In this document: piece after piece, positions 60,647-64,000 of the stretch
Position numbering within the stretch: position 1 is the first letter of the stretch
Layout: every line of letters starts with the position of its first letter
NCBI GenBank assembly: GCA_965240325.2
Contig: OZ251222.1
Span: forward strand, 4,712,001 to 4,776,000
Length of the DNA: 64,000 nt
DNA from: Rebecca billardiae RCC1528
Taxonomy: Eukaryota > Haptophyta
Direction of reading: 5' to 3'
The notes under the pieces: generated by a model
The model's input: the letters and a program-made list of their open reading frames with translations, nothing else
Database searches by the model: none
What the model was told of the DNA's origin: nothing
Translations under genes and position numbers: made by a program

Positions 60647-62173
60647 CGACGAGCCTTACTCCTTACGTAGCGTACAGACCTTCACCTTGCATGTGGCAAC
60701 TTCTTGCGCGATGATCTTATTCAGTATCATCATCATCAGATCGCGGAGAGTAGTCGCGTATATATAGCAGTATAGTACTAATATAATAGTAACTACGTCG
60801 TCGTCGCGGATCCGACCGATCCGACGACGGTCGGGGTCCGCGCCGATAGGCGTCTGAAGGCGATACTCCGCCGACTGTTAACTTAAATCAGACGATCGCG
60901 TGTCGACTCAGTCGACGAGCCCGGACCCGGTGTCCGTGACGTCGTCCGTGACCGCCGACCGGCCGAACCGGACCGCGCGGCGTCGGCTCGGCGGCCGTCG
61001 AGCCTTACTGAGTCGTACTCGTATAACTAACTTACGACTGCTAGCTTTTTTATAGAAACTTACACGGGCCACACACGGTGACGGTTACACACGGTGCCAC
61101 TTTCAGACTCACAGACCGACAAGCCACACACGGTCACGGGCAGACTACATAGAGAGTCACCGATCGATCGACCGAGTTGCCGGCCAGAGTGCTACTGTAA
61201 GACGGTCCGCCAGCTAGAGTTAGCGCTAGCTGCTAATTAATTATTATTCAATATCATGGCGCGCGCCAGGGATGGGTCACCCGGTCACCGCGGGTCCGCC
61301 GGGCCGCCGGCCAGACCGCGGGCCCGGTGGGCCGACTGCTGCCGACCAGCAGTGCGTTAGAGTGTATACGACCGTATCGCCAGTCTCAGCGTGAGCCGCG
61401 TACGGCGTTAACGTATAGCCGTAGGCAGGGCACTGGCCGTCCGCGCCGGCGCTAGGCCCGGGCCACCGGGGCGGACGCCGTCACGCTGCGACGCAGTCGC
61501 ACTCGTAACGGACTGCTGTCGTCAACGTCTGTGTGAGTCTGTGTCAGACGCCCCGCGGCAGCGGGCGACTCCGCTCCCGCTCCGCCGGCCGCCGCGGGCC
61601 GCCACCAGCCGCGGCGGCGTCGGGGCCGCAGCGCCCGCGGCCGCGGGCCGCGCGCGGCGCCGCCCGGGCGGCGCCCGGGCGCGGTGCCCGTCCGGCGGTG
61701 GGCACCGGCGCGCCGCGCGGCCGGGCCCGGCGCCCGCCCGCATTATCATCATCAGCAGTCGGAATCGGCTGTCGCAAGCAGACGGCATAAGCGCGGCGCC
61801 GATGATTGTGGGCCTCGCGGACACACTCATTACACAGACATGACGAGACAGTGGTGAGTCAGTGGCACCACGGACACGGTGACGGTTCGGGTTTCCAGAG
61901 TCAGTGACGGCGAGTGCCGCGGCGAGGGCGCCGCCAGCCAGCATCCGCAGGGAGACCGCTGGCACTTCCTAGGCCAGACGGCCTGACGTCCCATTGCGTG
62001 CCCGAACGACGGGCACTGTCCCAACGCATGTGACTCGCCGCCCGCGCCACTGCAGCTGCGAGCACGTTGCAGCTGCGAGAGCACGTTGCAGCGCAGCGCC
62101 GGCGCCGCCCACAACGCCCACGGACTGCGATCCGCGCAGCATCCACCGCATCCAGCATGTTGACAGCCAGGCC
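60647..62173. other. Intergenic, no gene recognised
   Basis: 1.53 kb. AT-rich start (60720-60800), a CACACGG-containing repeat at about 61065-61140, and a very GC-rich block at 61550-61740 with a perfect 20-bp palindrome (61656-61675, GGCGCCGCCCGGGCGGCGCC). No ORF with protein similarity. Confidence 0.55.
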
Positions 62174-62626
62174 TCATCGCGGAGGGCCCCGGCCTCGCCC
62201 ACGTCCCCTGCCGCGCCCCCTTCCGCGCCCGAGCTTGGGGGCAGACGCCTCGCGCTTCTGCTTGGGCCGCGGAGTGTCGTCGAGCAGCAGTGTTTCCAGG
62301 TTGAGTGAATCGGGGAGGAGGAAATAGCGCACATTGCTGCCGCGGATGCTGAGCGCGTCCATGTTGACAGGGTTCTTGCCCTTGACCGTCACCTTAACGG
62401 CCTTCATGTGGGTGTTCATGCTCACATCCACGCCCGCAATCGTGCCGTGCACGATCGTGCCGTTCTTGAGCTCGACCGTGACTGTCTGGTTGGTTAGCTT
62501 CATCAAGAAGCTGCGCGCGGGCGGAGGTGAGAGGGGCGGGAAGGGGGTGAGCCTCGGGCGCACCGCGCTCGCGCGTCCCCGTGCCACGATGCCCACGTGC
62601 TGCGGCACGCACCGGACGAGCTTCAT
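62174..62626 (-). CDS. SMD1: Small nuclear ribonucleoprotein Sm-D1
   Basis: Exons (minus) 62626-62613 (14 bp) and 62510-62174, phase 2, give 116 residues (human 119). The first exon encodes only MKLV plus two bases of Arg; the junction restores MKLVRFLMKL exactly as in other Sm-D1. Sm1 fold: [40 protein letters not shown]; Sm2: [19 protein letters not shown]. The C-terminus is a GR-repeat ([12 protein letters not shown]), a site of arginine methylation. Sm-D1 is part of the heptameric ring on spliceosomal snRNAs. The intron (62612-62511) is 102 bp, GT-AG. Confidence 0.95.
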   Translation of the reverse strand: MKLVRCVPQHVGIVARGRASAVRPRLTPFPPLSPPPARSFLMKLTNQTVTVELKNGTIVHGTIAGVDVSMNTHMKAVKVTVKGKNPVNMDALSIRGSNVRYFLLPDSLNLETLLLDDTPRPKQKREASAPKLGRGRGRGRGRGRGRGPPR

Positions 62627-62898
62627 GGCGAGCAGCCGCGCTCGCTCGGCAGGATCGAGCACGACGCTGCTCACGATGGCGGCGCGGCGCGCGTCGACAC
62701 TCCATCTGAAGAAAAGGAAATGCGCGGCAAATCGCGCGTCCGAATAATTCCGCGCAACTTTTTCTGCGTACAAATATATTCGATCGCGTCGCGTGCTGCT
62801 AGCCAACTCGGGCAACTGGCTGCTAAGTGCTAGCTCGAGCACCATTGGCGCACAGCTTGCAGCTGCCGACTGATCAATTGATGAGCTCATCGTGGAGC

Positions 62899-63896
62899 CT
62901 ACGACGGAGCAGCTGCTGAATCTTCGCTGCACTCCACCATGCGCGCGCGGATGAGTTCGGCCAGTTCCGCCATGCCGTCCATGTTCTTGTCTACGCAGGC
63001 GTTCAGCCCAGCGGCCTCAAACTCGCGACGGTCGTCGCAGCCCGAAGGGTCGCCCGTCACGCCAATGATCATGCCGGAGTAGCCGTTGCTGCGTAGCTTG
63101 CGCGTCGCGGCCGCTCCGGACATCAGAGGCATCCTGGGCAGGGGTGAACGCGGCGGTGACCGATGAGTTGGGCGGGCGGAGGATGGGAGCGCCCATCCAT
63201 GTGTGGGGACGCACCATCCGTGTGGCGGCCCGTTCTCCCTCCATGGGCATGGCACGGGCGTGCGCAAAGGCCGCGCGCGCGCGGCGGTCGCGGTCGCGCG
63301 CGCGCTCACTGGTTGTCCATGACGATCACGTCGTACCGCTGGCCGGCGCTGACGGCCTCGACGGCGGCCGCCCCGTCGTCCACCTGGTCGTAGGGCAGAC
63401 CCAGCACATCGAACGTCTGCAGCGGCATGGTGAGCCGCACGAAGTGGTCGTCCTCGGCGTGGAGGCAGCGGAAGCCTGGCGGCACCGCGGTGGCAGGCGC
63501 GGCCTCCGCGGGGATGCGCGCTCCGCCGTGGCCAGAGGAGTCGGGAGTTTCGAAGTTGGAGGAGGAATCCTTGCTGCCGCCCCCGGCAGACTCGAACGGG
63601 TGCACGTCCGCGCTGCCGGAGCCGGGGGGCACGTTGAGCTTGCGCGACGCGCTGTCCGATCCAGCGCGCGAGCTCGGGGCGTGGGGCGAGGGGAGAGGCT
63701 CAGAACTGTGCTTGCTCGGGGACGCGGGCGGTGGCCGTGCGATGCGGCAGCGGATGCGCATCTCGAAGATCGTGCCGTGGCCGTGCCCATCCGAGCGGAT
63801 CTCGAGCTCCGAGTCGCTGTGCAGCGAGAGGATTTGCCTCACGATCGTGAGCCCCAGCCCAGTGCCTCCGTTGCCCTGCATCTGCCCGCGGCCCAC
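62899..63896 (-). CDS. Hybrid histidine kinase, C-terminal part (5' part outside the window)
   Basis: Two exons visible (minus): 63896-63310 and 63133-62899; the upstream part begins beyond an intron running to the window edge. The first exon opens inside the HATPase domain: [14 protein letters not shown] (G2 box) and [11 protein letters not shown] Ser/Pro-rich linker follows, then a receiver domain: [11 protein letters not shown] (acidic pair), [19 protein letters not shown] with the phospho-Asp and, across the intron (phase 2, CA|G), [22 protein letters not shown] (Thr) and ACVDKNMD (Lys). All receiver key residues are present. Sensor input is not visible. Ends at TAG 62899-62901. Confidence 0.85.
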
Positions 63897-64000
63897 CTGC
63901 GGGCGAAGGGGCGCGGGCGCGCACGGGCCAGGCAGGGCGAGGCAGCGGGCGGCCACGTCATGCCAACGCGTGGCGTGTCGCGCGCGGAGAAAAAGGGCGC

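Overview
The window is nuclear DNA from a very GC-rich, gene-dense photosynthetic protist. Coding regions use almost only G/C at third positions. Introns are short and GC-rich, most with GTGCGC-type donors and CGCAG acceptors. The families are eukaryotic core genes: retriever VPS35L, COG7, CTR9, IWS1, Sm-D1, Aurora kinase, ABCC. They sit beside microalgal items: plant-type IDD-like zinc fingers, a conserved plastid protein, signal-plus-transit-like N-termini and a rhodopsin histidine kinase. A red-lineage secondary-plastid alga, most likely a haptophyte, fits best. That is inference; no marker fixes the lineage.

Layout. 1-3.6 kb: a repeat-rich, possibly retroelement-derived region with a CCHH-knuckle ORF, a 650-bp GATC-rich tandem array and a 116-bp direct repeat. 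3.6-13.4 kb: VPS35L, an SfsA-family protein, a SUI1/UIM/GIGYF-like protein and, divergent from it, a Ppx/GppA-like protein. 13.4-18.7 kb: a TIR element, a jacalin-like lectin gene, a 1.1-kb foldback and a plastid protein gene containing a 60-bp near-perfect palindrome. 18.7-28.5 kb: a 4-exon ABCC transporter and a rhodopsin-PAS-histidine kinase-receiver gene. 29-36 kb: a proline-rich membrane protein, a P450 and COG7. 36-43 kb: a low-GC hairpin island, an IDD-like zinc-finger protein, a Pro-rich secreted or plastid protein and IWS1. 43-52.5 kb: CTR9 (divergent from IWS1), a second copy of the TIR element in AT microsatellite, a cupin/JmjC-like protein, a 1-kb TIR element, a type II membrane protein and a cyclophilin. 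52.5-55.7 kb is gene-poor. 55.7-64 kb: Aurora kinase, a Cys/His-rich protein, a second cupin/JmjC-like protein, Sm-D1 and the 3' end of a hybrid histidine kinase.

Genes are often arranged head to head with start codons 8-293 bp apart (six pairs), so bidirectional promoters are probably common. The clearest functional pairing is IWS1/CTR9, two RNA polymerase II elongation factors sharing a 222-bp intergenic region. The two most notable proteins are the rhodopsin histidine kinase at 25050-28541 and the SUI1-UIM(x4)-GIGYF-like protein at 10109-12226.

Exon boundaries were placed by reading-frame continuity plus family conservation; no transcript data were available. Large antisense ORFs are widespread because stop codons are rare at this GC content, and they are omitted.
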